The position numbers and the translations under genes are program-made. DNA of 42,046 nucleotides from Gemmatimonadota bacterium. GTDB taxonomy: Bacteria; Gemmatimonadota; Gemmatimonadetes; Gemmatimonadales; Gemmatimonadaceae. Numbering within the stretch: position 1 is the stretch's first letter; every line of letters starts with the position of its first letter. The stretch covers positions 1 through 42,046 of the forward strand of contig JAHFCU010000019.1 in the NCBI GenBank assembly GCA_023249305.1, written 5' to 3'. The notes below the pieces were generated by a model, which had not been told where the DNA came from, searched no databases, and worked only from the letters and a program-made list of their open reading frames with translations. This document shows, one piece after another, positions 28,478 through 37,964 of this stretch.

Positions 28478-30236
28478 CCCACGACAGATGGACAATGGTG
28501 GCGCGCCCATGCACGTCGTGTGCGGGAAGCGTCGTCCCCGCGAGCGCAACGTACAGGGCGCGCATTTCACCCGGCGCGAGCGCGTCGCCGGCCTTGATGG
28601 CCGCCTTGCACGCGACGGTCGCCGCGAGACGCTCGTGCCGCGCGTGGGCGCTAGCGACGCGGTCGCCGGTGAGCGCCTGTAACGAGTCGCGAAGGCAGCG
28701 CTCCGCGTCGAAGCGAGGGTGCGGATTGGGCGTGGCCTGCACGAGCACGGAAGTGCCGCCGAAGGCTTCCGCTTCGAAACCGAGGCGCGTGAGGAGGTCG
28801 CGATTCGCCTCGAACGCATCGGCCTCGGCTGGCGAGAGATGCAGCGTGAGCGGGAAGAGCAAGCGTTGGCTCGGCGCGTCGCCGCGTTCCATCGTGCCGA
28901 TGAACCGTTCGTAGAGCACGCGTTCGTGCGCCGAGTGCTGGTCGATGAGCACCAGGCCGTCGTCGCGCTCGAACGCGAGGAAGGTGCGGCGCAGCTGGAA
29001 GAGCGGCGGAACGACGGTATTGCCGGCCGGACCGTCAGCATCGCGTTCTACGGACTGCCCTGACGGTGGCACCGCTTCGTGCGGCGCGGCGATGGCTTCG
29101 GCACCTGCGTCAGATGGAGAGAACGAGCGAAACAGCGGCGCGTCCCCTGCCCCGTAAGTCGGCGCGCGAAGTACTTCGACGTCGACGACGCGCGGGAGGT
29201 ACGGCAGCGCGGTCGCCGCTGACGGTGCGGCACCAAACCAGACGGCGGCGTCCTCGGTGCCCAGCGCGCGCCGTACGGCGCGTTCGACGGCGCGCTCCAC
29301 CGGCCAGCGGTCGCGGAATCGCACCTCGGCCTTGGCCGGGTGCACGTTCACGTCGACGTCGCCGCCCGGCAATTCCACCTCGAGCAACAGGGTAGGGCGT
29401 ACGCCCGCGGGGATCGTGGAACGATACGCCGCCTCGGCGGCACGGATGATGCCCGTGTCGCGCACCACACGGCCGTTGACGGCGACGAAGACGCGGCGCG
29501 TCGTCGTGCCGACGTCGGCCGGCCGCTCGACGAGTCCATGCACGCGAATCGGACCGCTGACGTCGTCCACGCCGACAAGACCATCGGCGAGCGAGACACT
29601 CCAGAGCGCGGCGACGCGATCGCGCAGGCCCGCGGCGGGCGGCAGAGTGAGCAGCAGCTTCCCGTCGTGCGCGATGGCGAAGCGCACGTCGCGCCGCGTG
29701 AGGGCCATGGTCGTCAGCACGTCCATTACGGCTCGCCACTCGCTGCGCGCGCCGCGCAGGAATTTGAGCCGCGCCGGCACGTTGAAGAACAAGTCGCTGA
29801 CCGACACCGTTGTGCCGCGGCGTCTTGCGACGTCGCTCACAGTGGCGAGCGTGCCACCCTCAACGCGTACGCGTGTGCCCGCACCATTCTCGGTGGCGGT
29901 GTCCAGCTCGAGGCGCGCCACCGACCCAATGGCCGGGAGCGCCTCGCCGCGGAAACCAAATGACGCAACGCCGACGAGGTCGGCCGCGGTACGGATCTTG
30001 GACGTTGCGTGCCGTTCGATGGCGAGAACGGCATCGTCGCGTGCCATGCCGCAGCCGTCATCGCTGATGCGCACGAGCACGCGGCCGCCGTCCTGTGCGG
30101 CGACGTCAATGCTGGTGGCGCCCGCGTCGAGCGCGTTTTCCACCAGCTCCTTCACCACCGAGGCGGGACGCTCGACAACTTCACCCGCCGCAATTTGGTC
30201 GGCGACGGTGCTGGGCAGGACAGCGATCAGGGCCAC
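28446..30236 (-). CDS. mutL: DNA mismatch repair protein MutL
   Basis: MutL links mismatch recognition by MutS to strand removal. The 596-residue protein shows the GHKL ATPase motifs VVKELVENALDAGAT, ISDDGCGM, ERHATSKI and GFRGEALPAIGSV. In the C-terminal domain the endonuclease motif reads DQHSAHERVLYE, close to DQHA(X)2E(X)4E, and ACKAAIKAG follows. The usual CPHGRP motif is instead DVHGRA, so Cys is replaced by Asp. The start is GTG 30236 after a GGGAG site; another GTG nine codons earlier has none. It follows the bat genes by 30 nt. mutS is not present. Confidence 0.94.
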   Translation of the reverse strand: MALIAVLPSTVADQIAAGEVVERPASVVKELVENALDAGATSIDVAAQDGGRVLVRISDDGCGMARDDAVLAIERHATSKIRTAADLVGVASFGFRGEALPAIGSVARLELDTATENGAGTRVRVEGGTLATVSDVARRRGTTVSVSDLFFNVPARLKFLRGARSEWRAVMDVLTTMALTRRDVRFAIAHDGKLLLTLPPAAGLRDRVAALWSVSLADGLVGVDDVSGPIRVHGLVERPADVGTTTRRVFVAVNGRVVRDTGIIRAAEAAYRSTIPAGVRPTLLLEVELPGGDVDVNVHPAKAEVRFRDRWPVERAVERAVRRALGTEDAAVWFGAAPSAATALPYLPRVVDVEVLRAPTYGAGDAPLFRSFSPSDAGAEAIAAPHEAVPPSGQSVERDADGPAGNTVVPPLFQLRRTFLAFERDDGLVLIDQHSAHERVLYERFIGTMERGDAPSQRLLFPLTLHLSPAEADAFEANRDLLTRLGFEAEAFGGTSVLVQATPNPHPRFDAERCLRDSLQALTGDRVASAHARHERLAATVACKAAIKAGDALAPGEMRALYVALAGTTLPAHDVHGRATIVHLSWDELERRFGRR

Positions 30237-30266
30237 GCTGGAATCTCCCGGACCGCACAGCACGGG

Positions 30267-32438
30267 TCAATCATCGCCGAGCGGAAGCAGGAGTTCGGCA
30301 GCGATCCAACCCTGCCGCTGACCGTCGAGGCGCACCTGCACCCACGCGCCCTGCCGCTGCAGCACGCGCGCCACTTCACCCGTGAGCGGCGCGGGGCCGG
30401 GTTCGGCGCCCAGCACGGGGAGCGCACGCAGCGGTTCGGTGCGCGTGACCACGGCCGCGTTCGCGGCGCGCTGAAGGTTGTCGAGCGCCACCGCAGCCCC
30501 GAGGAGCACGGCACCGATTGCCAGCAGCCACAATGCGCGCCTCGCGATGCGCAGGCCGCCGCGTATCCGATGCACCAGCCACCACCATCCACCGCCCCAG
30601 ACGAGCAGAAGAAGAATCGGTGGCAACTGCACCGGGACGTGCGGCACTCGCGCCACGCCTCGATCCTGCACGGCGCGCACCAAGGCGAGCCGGTCGCGCA
30701 GCTCCAGGTCGAGCGGCGCGCGCCGCAGCGCGCGTTGCCAGCCCTGCACGGCATGGGCGGTGTCATTCGCAAGCCACGCGGCGGTCCCGACGTTCGCCCA
30801 GACGTCCGGACGGTCGGGATGCAGTCGGGCGACATCGAGGAAGTGGCGTTCGGCGCGCGCGAAGTCGCGGCCTGCGTACGCGGTCTGCGCCGCCGCCCAG
30901 CTCTTCGCGGCTTCATCTCCCTGCCGCGCGAGCAAGGGATGCGCAACGCAGAGCACGAGCACCATCGTGGCCTGCATCGCGCGTGGCGCGCGGCGCGGCC
31001 GCCCACCGTGGCGTGCTTCACCGTCCACCGCCCGGATCAACGCGAAGAATTCCGCGGCGGAAGGCATTTGCGCAGGCCGCGCGCCGCCGAAGACGGCCGC
31101 ATCGAGCTGCTGCATCAAGGATGCGGCGCGCGACGCCGTCTCGACGGTTACGCCCTCATGGCGCAGGTCGGCGACGAGCGTGCCGTTGGCGAGCGCCAGC
31201 CCGACGTCGAGTCCGAGGCGGTCACGCAACGCGTCATGCACGAGGCGCCGCAACGCCGCGACGTCGAGAGGCGGCGCGTGCACCGCGTCTTCGAGTCGCC
31301 GCGCACTGCTCGGCGCGCGCCGCGGCCGGCGGCGCCGACGACGAAAGGCGCCAATCAGAGCAGGCATTGGTGCGATCAGCAAGCAGGCGATGAACCACGG
31401 AGTGCGCAACCACGAGTACCCCGCAGATGATCCCATCGTCGCACGCAGCGACAGGTCGCCCGCACCGGGGGACGCGGCTGCCGGTACGAGCGCATCGATC
31501 GTCGAATCCACGACGATGGTGTCGCCGGAAGCGACGGTCACGTTCAACGCGGCGCTCGTGGCCACCTCGAAACGGCGCACCGACGGATTGAAGTACGCAA
31601 AGCGCTGTGCCGTGATGCTGCGCCGCCCCGGCTGACGCGGCGTGAGCAGCCAATCGAATTCCTTGGCGCCGCGCATGGTGGACGGCGTCGAGTCAAACTC
31701 AACGCGCTCATCGGCGGATACCACGGAGCCCCAGTTCACCACCAGGCGCGGGCGCGGCAGCAACGTCACATTGCCGCGCCCCTCGATGCGCACGGTGACC
31801 ACGAGCGGATTGCCGACGCGCCCCGACGTCGAGTCTAGGCGCAGCCGCGCGCGCCACTCACCCACGGCGCCCGCCCAGTCATCCGGCCTGTTCGCCGCGG
31901 GCACGGGCAAGACGGTGAGCGAGAGCGCTTCGCTGCGCAGGGTGTGCGTCTCTTCGCGGCTGAAGAACGAGGCGCTCTGCGGCAGCGCGTACGTGAGCTT
32001 GGACGGCGGCACCTCGTAGCGGCCCGGCGCGAGCGCGAAGAAGGCGCGCTGAAAGACGTGCACCTCGTAGGGCCGCCCGTCGATGTTTCCTACGAGCGGC
32101 GTCTTCGCGTCGGGCAAATCGTAGACGAGCAAGGAGCGCGTCTCCGGCGGCACGAACTCCGGATTGCGGCGCAGGCGTTGGCGCACTTCCTGATTCAGGA
32201 AGACACCGATCTGGTACGTGGCCTGCTGGCCGACGTACACCGTGTCGGGGAGGAGGATGGCGTGGAAGTTGACTCCACGCGAAGGATCGAGGCGGGTGCG
32301 CGTGACGACAGGGGGATTCTGCGCCTCCGCGGTCGGCGCCAGGCCGAGCACGAGCAGAGCGCCGGCCATCACCGTGCGGACGCGACGCGCGGCGCTCGCG
32401 GCACGGGCAGCGCGGACAGCGGCGAGGAGGCGATTCAC
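30267..32438 (-). CDS. Fused BatD-BatE protein (oxygen-tolerance protein with TPR and SH3 domains)
   Basis: A 723-residue protein that joins two Bat components. Residues 1-39 are a signal peptide, 40-340 a BatD-type beta-rich extracytoplasmic region (tandem domains with LDSTSGRVGNPLVVTVRIEG) and 346-366 a membrane helix. An Arg-rich cytoplasmic stretch follows. At 489-504 a second hydrophobic, signal-like segment precedes TPR-like repeats (508-585), two membrane helices (606-621, 634-652) and an SH3-like end (660-723); that part looks like BatE. The start is GTG 32438, overlapping the previous stop (GTGA). Bat proteins are proposed envelope or stress components whose function is poorly known. 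Confidence 0.78.
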   Translation of the reverse strand: MNRLLAAVRAARAASAARRVRTVMAGALLVLGLAPTAEAQNPPVVTRTRLDPSRGVNFHAILLPDTVYVGQQATYQIGVFLNQEVRQRLRRNPEFVPPETRSLLVYDLPDAKTPLVGNIDGRPYEVHVFQRAFFALAPGRYEVPPSKLTYALPQSASFFSREETHTLRSEALSLTVLPVPAANRPDDWAGAVGEWRARLRLDSTSGRVGNPLVVTVRIEGRGNVTLLPRPRLVVNWGSVVSADERVEFDSTPSTMRGAKEFDWLLTPRQPGRRSITAQRFAYFNPSVRRFEVATSAALNVTVASGDTIVVDSTIDALVPAAASPGAGDLSLRATMGSSAGYSWLRTPWFIACLLIAPMPALIGAFRRRRRRPRRAPSSARRLEDAVHAPPLDVAALRRLVHDALRDRLGLDVGLALANGTLVADLRHEGVTVETASRAASLMQQLDAAVFGGARPAQMPSAAEFFALIRAVDGEARHGGRPRRAPRAMQATMVLVLCVAHPLLARQGDEAAKSWAAAQTAYAGRDFARAERHFLDVARLHPDRPDVWANVGTAAWLANDTAHAVQGWQRALRRAPLDLELRDRLALVRAVQDRGVARVPHVPVQLPPILLLLVWGGGWWWLVHRIRGGLRIARRALWLLAIGAVLLGAAVALDNLQRAANAAVVTRTEPLRALPVLGAEPGPAPLTGEVARVLQRQGAWVQVRLDGQRQGWIAAELLLPLGDD

Positions 32439-34120
32439 CAGTCCTTGCCTCCCGGCGGTCGCTCTCGTTGCGGCACGCGGCGGCGGCGCGACTGCGTGTC
32501 GCGTTCGTCGCGCGCGGCGGCATCGAGCAGCTGCTGCGCCTGCTGCGGCGACATCCCCGAAGGATCACGCTGCTGCGGCGTCTTCCGCTCTTCCTCGCGC
32601 GACCCGCCACCGCCCGACTGCGGCGGTGGCGCGAGCCGGAGCCGGAGCGCGAGCTCGTAGTTCCATCGCGCGTCGGCGTCGTCTGGATGCGCGAGCAACA
32701 ACGTGCGGAGCACCGCAAGCGCGCCGCGCGCCGACTGCGTGCGATCGTCGCCCTCGGATCGGCGCGCGCGCAGCAACTGCGCGAGCCCCAGGTTGTACAG
32801 CGTCCGGTCGCGCAACGCGGGCACCGCGCCGAACCCGGCGCGCTCGAGCGCGTCCACTGCGCCATCGAGCGAATCGGCGGCCAGCAGCACGGTGCCGAAG
32901 TTGTACAGGGTGCGCGGCGTTCGGTCGCCCCGGCCAACTGCTTCACGGTACCACTTGATCGCCTCGCCGGTGCGGCCCGCCTTGAATTCCGCGAGCGCCC
33001 GATCACTCAGCGACTGGGCGCGCACGACGTGCGGGGCCACCGCAGCGCCAATGCCAAGGGCGACCGCGACCCCTAGGCGCCGCCGCAGGACAGGCGGCAG
33101 CCAGCGAGTTGATACGCGCCCGCCGTCCGCGTGCCACGCGTCGAACAGCAACAGGAGCAAGGCGAGCCCGAGCAGCCACTGATAGCGCGCGGGCATCGCG
33201 AGGCCCGCCTCGGCGGCGCGCCGTCGCGCCTCAAGCGACGCCAACGCGCGCGCCATGCGCGTCCCCTTATCCGTCGCGTTGGCGGGGATGAACTCTCCGT
33301 CGGCCACACGCGCGACCTCAGCGAGCGTCTCCGGCGCGTAGCGGCTGATCACGATGGCGCCGTTCTCGTCGCGCTTGGCCTCGACGCCGCTGGCCGTGCG
33401 GATGGGAATGGACGTGCCGCCCTCGGTGCCGAACCCGACGGTCACCAGGCGCACGTTGTCGCGACGCGCGCGCAGGGCGGCCTTGATGGCCTCGGCGCGG
33501 TCGTCAAACCCCTCGCCATCCGTGAGCAACACGATGGCCTTGCCCGCCCCGCCCTGCGCGGCAGCCAACAGGTCGAGCGCGCCGGTGATAGCTGGGGCAA
33601 GCGCCGTGCCCGGCTGGCCGACGATGGACGGATCGAGGTTATCGAGGAAGAGCGCGAGCGCGCCGTCGTCTGACGTGAGCGGCGAGAGCACGTAGGCCCG
33701 GCCGGCGAAGGCAATGAGCGCGACCCGGTCGCCGGGTGATGCCGCGCGGAACCGCCGCACTTCCTGCTTCATGCGCTCGAGCCGCGTGGGTCGCTCGTCG
33801 TCGGCGAGCATGGACAGCGACGCATCCATGGCGAGCACGACATCTCCACCCTTCGTCCGGATGATCTCGCGCGCCGTGCCCCAGCGGGGCCCCGCGAACG
33901 CCACGGCAGCGAGCACGCTGGCGACGCCGAGGCGGATCGCCCGACGCAGACCCGCAGCCGACTTGGCGCTCGGCGCGAGCCGCTCACGCGCCACCTCAGA
34001 GCCGAGTGCGGCCAATCGCTCGCCGCGTCGGCGCTGCCACGTCCACGCCGCCCCCGCACCCAACGCGGCGACGAACAACGCGAACACGAGCAGCACCGGA
34101 CGCTCCCACGCGATCATCAT
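32435..34120 (-). CDS. Fused BatB-BatC protein (VWA and TPR domains)
   Basis: A 561-residue protein. Two membrane helices (about 4-28 and 60-78) precede a von Willebrand factor A domain with the MIDAS motif DASLS (Asp99) and LLTDGEG. A further membrane helix follows the VWA domain. The C-terminal half is TPR-like (DRALAEFKAGRTGEAIKWYREA, and a TLYNFG/TLYNLG pair), ending in a Gln/Pro/Arg-rich tail. BatB and BatC are separate genes in Bacteroides-type loci. The ATG at 34120 overlaps the batA stop (ATGA) and is preferred over 34138, which would overlap by 22 nt. Confidence 0.8.
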   Translation of the reverse strand: MMIAWERPVLLVFALFVAALGAGAAWTWQRRRGERLAALGSEVARERLAPSAKSAAGLRRAIRLGVASVLAAVAFAGPRWGTAREIIRTKGGDVVLAMDASLSMLADDERPTRLERMKQEVRRFRAASPGDRVALIAFAGRAYVLSPLTSDDGALALFLDNLDPSIVGQPGTALAPAITGALDLLAAAQGGAGKAIVLLTDGEGFDDRAEAIKAALRARRDNVRLVTVGFGTEGGTSIPIRTASGVEAKRDENGAIVISRYAPETLAEVARVADGEFIPANATDKGTRMARALASLEARRRAAEAGLAMPARYQWLLGLALLLLLFDAWHADGGRVSTRWLPPVLRRRLGVAVALGIGAAVAPHVVRAQSLSDRALAEFKAGRTGEAIKWYREAVGRGDRTPRTLYNFGTVLLAADSLDGAVDALERAGFGAVPALRDRTLYNLGLAQLLRARRSEGDDRTQSARGALAVLRTLLLAHPDDADARWNYELALRLRLAPPPQSGGGGSREEERKTPQQRDPSGMSPQQAQQLLDAAARDERDTQSRRRRVPQRERPPGGKDW

Positions 34121-35112
34121 GGCAGCGGTCCTCGCCACGCCAGCAGCGCGAGCTCGAGCACGAGCGCCGCGAGCGCGAGGCCGAGTGGATAGACGTAGAG
34201 CTCGTTGTAGCGCACGTAGCGCGACGCGCGCACCGGCACGCGCTCGAGCCGGTCAACCTGCTCGTAGATGCGTTGCAGTGCCGCGCCGTCACGCGCGCGG
34301 AAGTAGTGGCCAGCCGTGCCGTTGGCGATGTCGGTCAGCAGCGGCTCATCAATCTCGACCTTGCGGTTCTCGTAACGCAGGCCGAACACGCCACGCCCCA
34401 CGGGCACCGGCGCCATACCCTCGCTGCCGACGCCGATGGTGTAGATGCGAATGCCAAGCGACGCCGCGGCCTGCGCAGCGGTGCGCGGATCAATCGCCCC
34501 GCGATTGTTCACGCCATCCGTGAGCAGGACCATCACCTTCGAGCGCCCTGGCGCGTCGCGCAGCCGGTTGGCCGCGGTGGCGATCGCCGTGCCGATGGCC
34601 GTGCCGTCCTCGAGCTGTCCCGACTGCAGGTTGTCCACCGCGGCCAGCACCACCGGATAGTCCACCGTCAGTGGCACCTGCGTCAGCGCCTCGCCGGAGA
34701 ATGAAACGAGCCCGATGGCGTCCGTCGAGCGCGCGAGCACGAACTGCTTGATTTTCTCCTTCGCCACCTCCAGCCGGTTCTGAGGCTGGAAATCCTCCGC
34801 GAGCATCGAGCTCGAGAGGTCCACCACGAGCACGATGCTGATGCCCTCGCCCGTCACCTGTTCGGTGCGCGCTCCGGTGCGCGGCCGAGCGAGCGCGACT
34901 GAACCCGCCACGAGGGCGGTCACGCGCAGGACGAGCAGTGCGCGCGCCGCCCACCGCCCGCGCGCCGGGCCGCGCTCCAGCACATCCACGCGAGAGAAGA
35001 GAATGGCATCGGGGTGCCGACGTCGGCGCCAGCGCAACCAGGCGAGGATCATGGGGAGCAACAGCAGCCACCACGGAGAAGCAAGCTCCCACCCACGCAG
35101 CATGGCGATCAT
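34117..35112 (-). CDS. batA: VWA-domain membrane protein BatA
   Basis: A 331-residue protein with N-terminal membrane helices (about 11-28 and 54-75), a VWA domain and a C-terminal helix (about 310-330). The MIDAS motif DLSSS lies at 98-102 and VMVLLTDGVNNRG is the second VWA hallmark, so metal-dependent binding of a partner is expected. BatA acts with BatB and a MoxR ATPase in the same locus. The ATG at 35112 has a GGGGA site and overlaps the upstream gene stop (ATGA). Confidence 0.88.
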   Translation of the reverse strand: MIAMLRGWELASPWWLLLLPMILAWLRWRRRRHPDAILFSRVDVLERGPARGRWAARALLVLRVTALVAGSVALARPRTGARTEQVTGEGISIVLVVDLSSSMLAEDFQPQNRLEVAKEKIKQFVLARSTDAIGLVSFSGEALTQVPLTVDYPVVLAAVDNLQSGQLEDGTAIGTAIATAANRLRDAPGRSKVMVLLTDGVNNRGAIDPRTAAQAAASLGIRIYTIGVGSEGMAPVPVGRGVFGLRYENRKVEIDEPLLTDIANGTAGHYFRARDGAALQRIYEQVDRLERVPVRASRYVRYNELYVYPLGLALAALVLELALLAWRGPLP

Positions 35113-36044
35113 GGCGTTCCCCGCCGGCCGCGCGGCCCTTTCCCCTTGTCGATGGCGGCCAGACGCGCCTCATACGCGGTTTGCACGTCGCGCACGACAC
35201 TGCGCGCGGCGCGGGCGACCTTTGCCACACGCTCGGCATTCACGTGCTCGCCCGCGAATTTCACGGCGTCCGCGACGTGCAGCACTTCCGCAACTTCCTC
35301 GGGAAGAATCGGCAGCGCGTGGTCGGCGAGCGATCGTACGTACTCGGGGGTGGTCAGCCCATCGGTGGCCTGCGGAAAGCGACGCGTGAGGTAGGCACGC
35401 ATCACCTCCGCATATGCCAGCACCGCACGCCCAGGTTCTCCGGCGTCCGCGAGCGCGAGCGCATCCACTCCCGCAAAGCTGGCCTGCGCGTCGACAAACG
35501 CGTCCGGCTGACGAACCTGCGCTTTGCGGCCACGCCATGCGCGCCAACCGAGTAGCACGATCACGAGGACCGCCAGGGCGCCGAGCGCCCAACGCCAGTA
35601 CGCGGGGGGCGAATCGAGTGCCGCGCGTGCCGCGCGCGGCACAAGCGCCGCGGTATCCGCGGGGAGCAGTGAGGTCACCTCGACGAAGACGGGACCAACC
35701 GCCAGCGCCTCGTTCCCCCGCGGGTGCTCCCATCGCACGTCGCCGAGCGGCACGACGCGACGTCCGGGCTCCCACGCGATGAAGCGATAGGTGGCCGTCT
35801 GATCGAAGCGCGCCGCCGACGATTGGTCGGCGATGCCACGGGGATCGAGCGCTTCGACGCTTCCAGCGGAATCGGGGACGTCCGGGAAGCGAATGGCGGC
35901 GCCGGCCGGCGCCTGCACGCGCACACGCACCGTGAACGGCTCACCCACCACCACCGTCACGGGTCGTACGTCGACCCCGACGACGGGGCGTCCCGCCGCG
36001 CCCTGCAGCGAGAGCAGCAGTGCGGCCGGCGCGAGCCAGGTCAT
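35109..36044 (-). CDS. Membrane protein of the Bat locus (BatD-like / DUF4381-type)
   Basis: A 311-residue protein with a short signal peptide (about 1-18), a beta-rich extracytoplasmic region (GVDVRPVTVVVGEPFTVRVRV) and a membrane helix near 150-168. A helical cytoplasmic tail contains LAYAEVMRAYLTRRF. This order (BatD-like beta domain, helix, acidic/Arg helical tail) resembles the proteins between DUF58 and VWA genes in MoxR loci. No catalytic residues are visible. The start shares one base with the DUF58 stop (TAATG). I would not name it more closely without a profile search. Confidence 0.7.
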   Translation of the reverse strand: MTWLAPAALLLSLQGAAGRPVVGVDVRPVTVVVGEPFTVRVRVQAPAGAAIRFPDVPDSAGSVEALDPRGIADQSSAARFDQTATYRFIAWEPGRRVVPLGDVRWEHPRGNEALAVGPVFVEVTSLLPADTAALVPRAARAALDSPPAYWRWALGALAVLVIVLLGWRAWRGRKAQVRQPDAFVDAQASFAGVDALALADAGEPGRAVLAYAEVMRAYLTRRFPQATDGLTTPEYVRSLADHALPILPEEVAEVLHVADAVKFAGEHVNAERVAKVARAARSVVRDVQTAYEARLAAIDKGKGPRGRRGTP

Positions 36045-37009
36045 TAGTGCCGGGCCCGCCGGCGCGCGCGCGTCTCGCGCGTGGCGAAGAACCGCATCAG
36101 CGCGTCGACGTAGCCCGTCTCGGTGCGCACGCGCACTTCGTCAATGGCCAGCCGGCGGAAACGCGACGTGCGTTCCGTGCGTTCGGCGTATTGCGCGTCG
36201 CGGTATGCGCTGCGCACCGCCGCGTCGTTCGTATCCACCTCGAGGTACGTCCCCGTTTCGGGGTCCACGAGGCGCGCGACGCCGAGCGCCGGCAGGTCGC
36301 GTTCGCCCGGATCGTCGAGCACGACGCCCACCACGTCGTGTCGCTGGCGCAGGCGGCGCAGCGCGTGCTCGGGATTCGGCGCCACAAAGTCGGAAATCAC
36401 GAAGACGATGGCGTGGTGCGAGAGCAGCCGCGCCGCATGGTCGAGCGCTCCGGCCAAGTCGGTGCGACGCTGGCGCGCGGGCCACGCGAGCACGTCGCGC
36501 ACGAGGCGCAGCGCGTGGCGCCGTCCCTTGCGCGGCGGCACGACGTGTTCGATGCCGTCCGAGAACAGCACCAGGCCCACGCGGTCGTTGTTGCGCGTGG
36601 CGGTGAGTGCGAGCACCGCAGCCAGCTCGGCGGACAACGCGCGCTTGTCGCGGTCGGCGGTGCCGAAGCGCGCGGAGCCGGAGCAGTCGACGAGGAGCAG
36701 CACGGTGAGCTCGCGCTCCTCGACATAGCGCTTGACGAAGAGCCGCCGCATGCGCGCCGAGACGTTCCAGTCAATCGTGCGCACCTCGTCGCCGGTCTGG
36801 TACTCGCGCACCTCGGCGAACTCCATACCCTGCCCTTTGAACACCGAGTGGTACTCGCCGGCGAAATGCGAGTTCACGAGGCCGCGCGTGCGCAGCTCGA
36901 TGCGCTTGACCTGGCGCAGGATCTCCGGCGGAACGCTGGCGGCTCCTTCGTCGCGCCCGGGGCGCGGCGCCGCGGCCACGGCGTCCGTGCTCGCGGTGGC
37001 CATGTTCAC
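36044..37009 (-). CDS. DUF58 domain protein of the MoxR/Bat locus
   Basis: A 321-residue cytoplasmic protein with the DUF58 signature: FAGEYHSVFKGQGMEFAEVR, then YQTGDEVRTIDWNVSARM, VKRYVEEREL and a VWA-like LLLVDCSGSARFG. It is the usual partner of MoxR AAA+ ATPases. Starts at GTG 37009 (overlapping the moxR stop) or ATG 37003, two codons later; neither has a clear ribosome-binding site. Confidence 0.88.
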   Translation of the reverse strand: MNMATASTDAVAAAPRPGRDEGAASVPPEILRQVKRIELRTRGLVNSHFAGEYHSVFKGQGMEFAEVREYQTGDEVRTIDWNVSARMRRLFVKRYVEERELTVLLLVDCSGSARFGTADRDKRALSAELAAVLALTATRNNDRVGLVLFSDGIEHVVPPRKGRRHALRLVRDVLAWPARQRRTDLAGALDHAARLLSHHAIVFVISDFVAPNPEHALRRLRQRHDVVGVVLDDPGERDLPALGVARLVDPETGTYLEVDTNDAAVRSAYRDAQYAERTERTSRFRRLAIDEVRVRTETGYVDALMRFFATRETRARRRARH

Positions 37010-37956
37010 GGCGCGGGGACGGCGTCGAGAACGCGGGCGATGACGTCGTCGGGCGTCACGCTTTCGGCCTCGGCTTCGTACGTGAGCAGCACTCGGTGGC
37101 GCAACACGTCAGGTACGAGCGCCTTGACGTCATCGGGTGAGACGTAGTCGCGGCCACGGAGGAAGGCGTGCGCGCGTGACGACTGCGCGAGCGCGATGGT
37201 GGCGCGCGGCGACGCGCCGAACTCGATGAGCGGCTGCAGCGCAGGGAGTCCCGCGTCCGCCGGCGCACGCGTGGCGTGCACGAGATCCACGATGTAGTCC
37301 ACCAGCCGTTCGTCGAGGCGAATGCCGGCGATGTCGTGCCGCGTCCGCATGATCTGCGCGGGCGTCGCCACGTGCTCCACGGGAATGGCATCACCTGACG
37401 CCATGCGCCGCATGATCTCCTTCTCCTCGTCGCGAGTCGGATAGCCCACGCGCAGCTTCAGCATGAAGCGGTCCACCTGCGCCTCGGGAAGCGGATACGT
37501 GCCCTCTTGCTCGATCGGGTTCTGCGTCGCAAGGACGAGAAACGGCTCCTCGAGCAGAAACGACTGACCGCCGATCGTGACCTGCTTCTCTTGCATCGCC
37601 TCGAGCAGGGCCGCCTGCACCTTGGCGGGTGCGCGGTTGATCTCGTCGGCCAGCACGATGTTCGCGAAGATCGGGCCCGGCTTCACCGAGAACTCCGACT
37701 TGCTCTGATCGAAGACTTGCGTGCCGACCACGTCGGCCGGCAGAAGATCGGGCGTGAACTGAATGCGACTGAAGGTCGTACTGATCGTCTCCGCCAGCGT
37801 GCGCACGGTCAGCGTCTTGGCGAGGCCGGGCACGCCTTCGAGCAGCACGTGGCCGCCGGTGAGGATGGCGATCAGCAGCCGGTCGATCATGGCGTCTTGG
37901 CCAACGACGCGCTTGGCGACTTGGGCTGAGATGGCGCGGGCGAGAGTGGTTTGCAC
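37006..37956 (-). CDS. MoxR-family AAA+ ATPase
   Basis: A 316-residue AAA+ protein of the MoxR group, a chaperone-like ATPase thought to remodel or insert metal into VWA-domain partners. Walker A is GVPGLAKT (41-48) and Walker B is VLADEINRAPAKVQAALLEAM. The sensor and arginine-finger area reads PNGxEGTYPLPEAQxDRF-like (observed NPIEQEGTYPLPEAQVDRF). The start is GTG 37956, with GACGGTA repeats just upstream. It heads the moxR-DUF58-bat set. Confidence 0.93.
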   Translation of the reverse strand: MQTTLARAISAQVAKRVVGQDAMIDRLLIAILTGGHVLLEGVPGLAKTLTVRTLAETISTTFSRIQFTPDLLPADVVGTQVFDQSKSEFSVKPGPIFANIVLADEINRAPAKVQAALLEAMQEKQVTIGGQSFLLEEPFLVLATQNPIEQEGTYPLPEAQVDRFMLKLRVGYPTRDEEKEIMRRMASGDAIPVEHVATPAQIMRTRHDIAGIRLDERLVDYIVDLVHATRAPADAGLPALQPLIEFGASPRATIALAQSSRAHAFLRGRDYVSPDDVKALVPDVLRHRVLLTYEAEAESVTPDDVIARVLDAVPAP

Positions 37957-37964
37957 GAAAGGCA

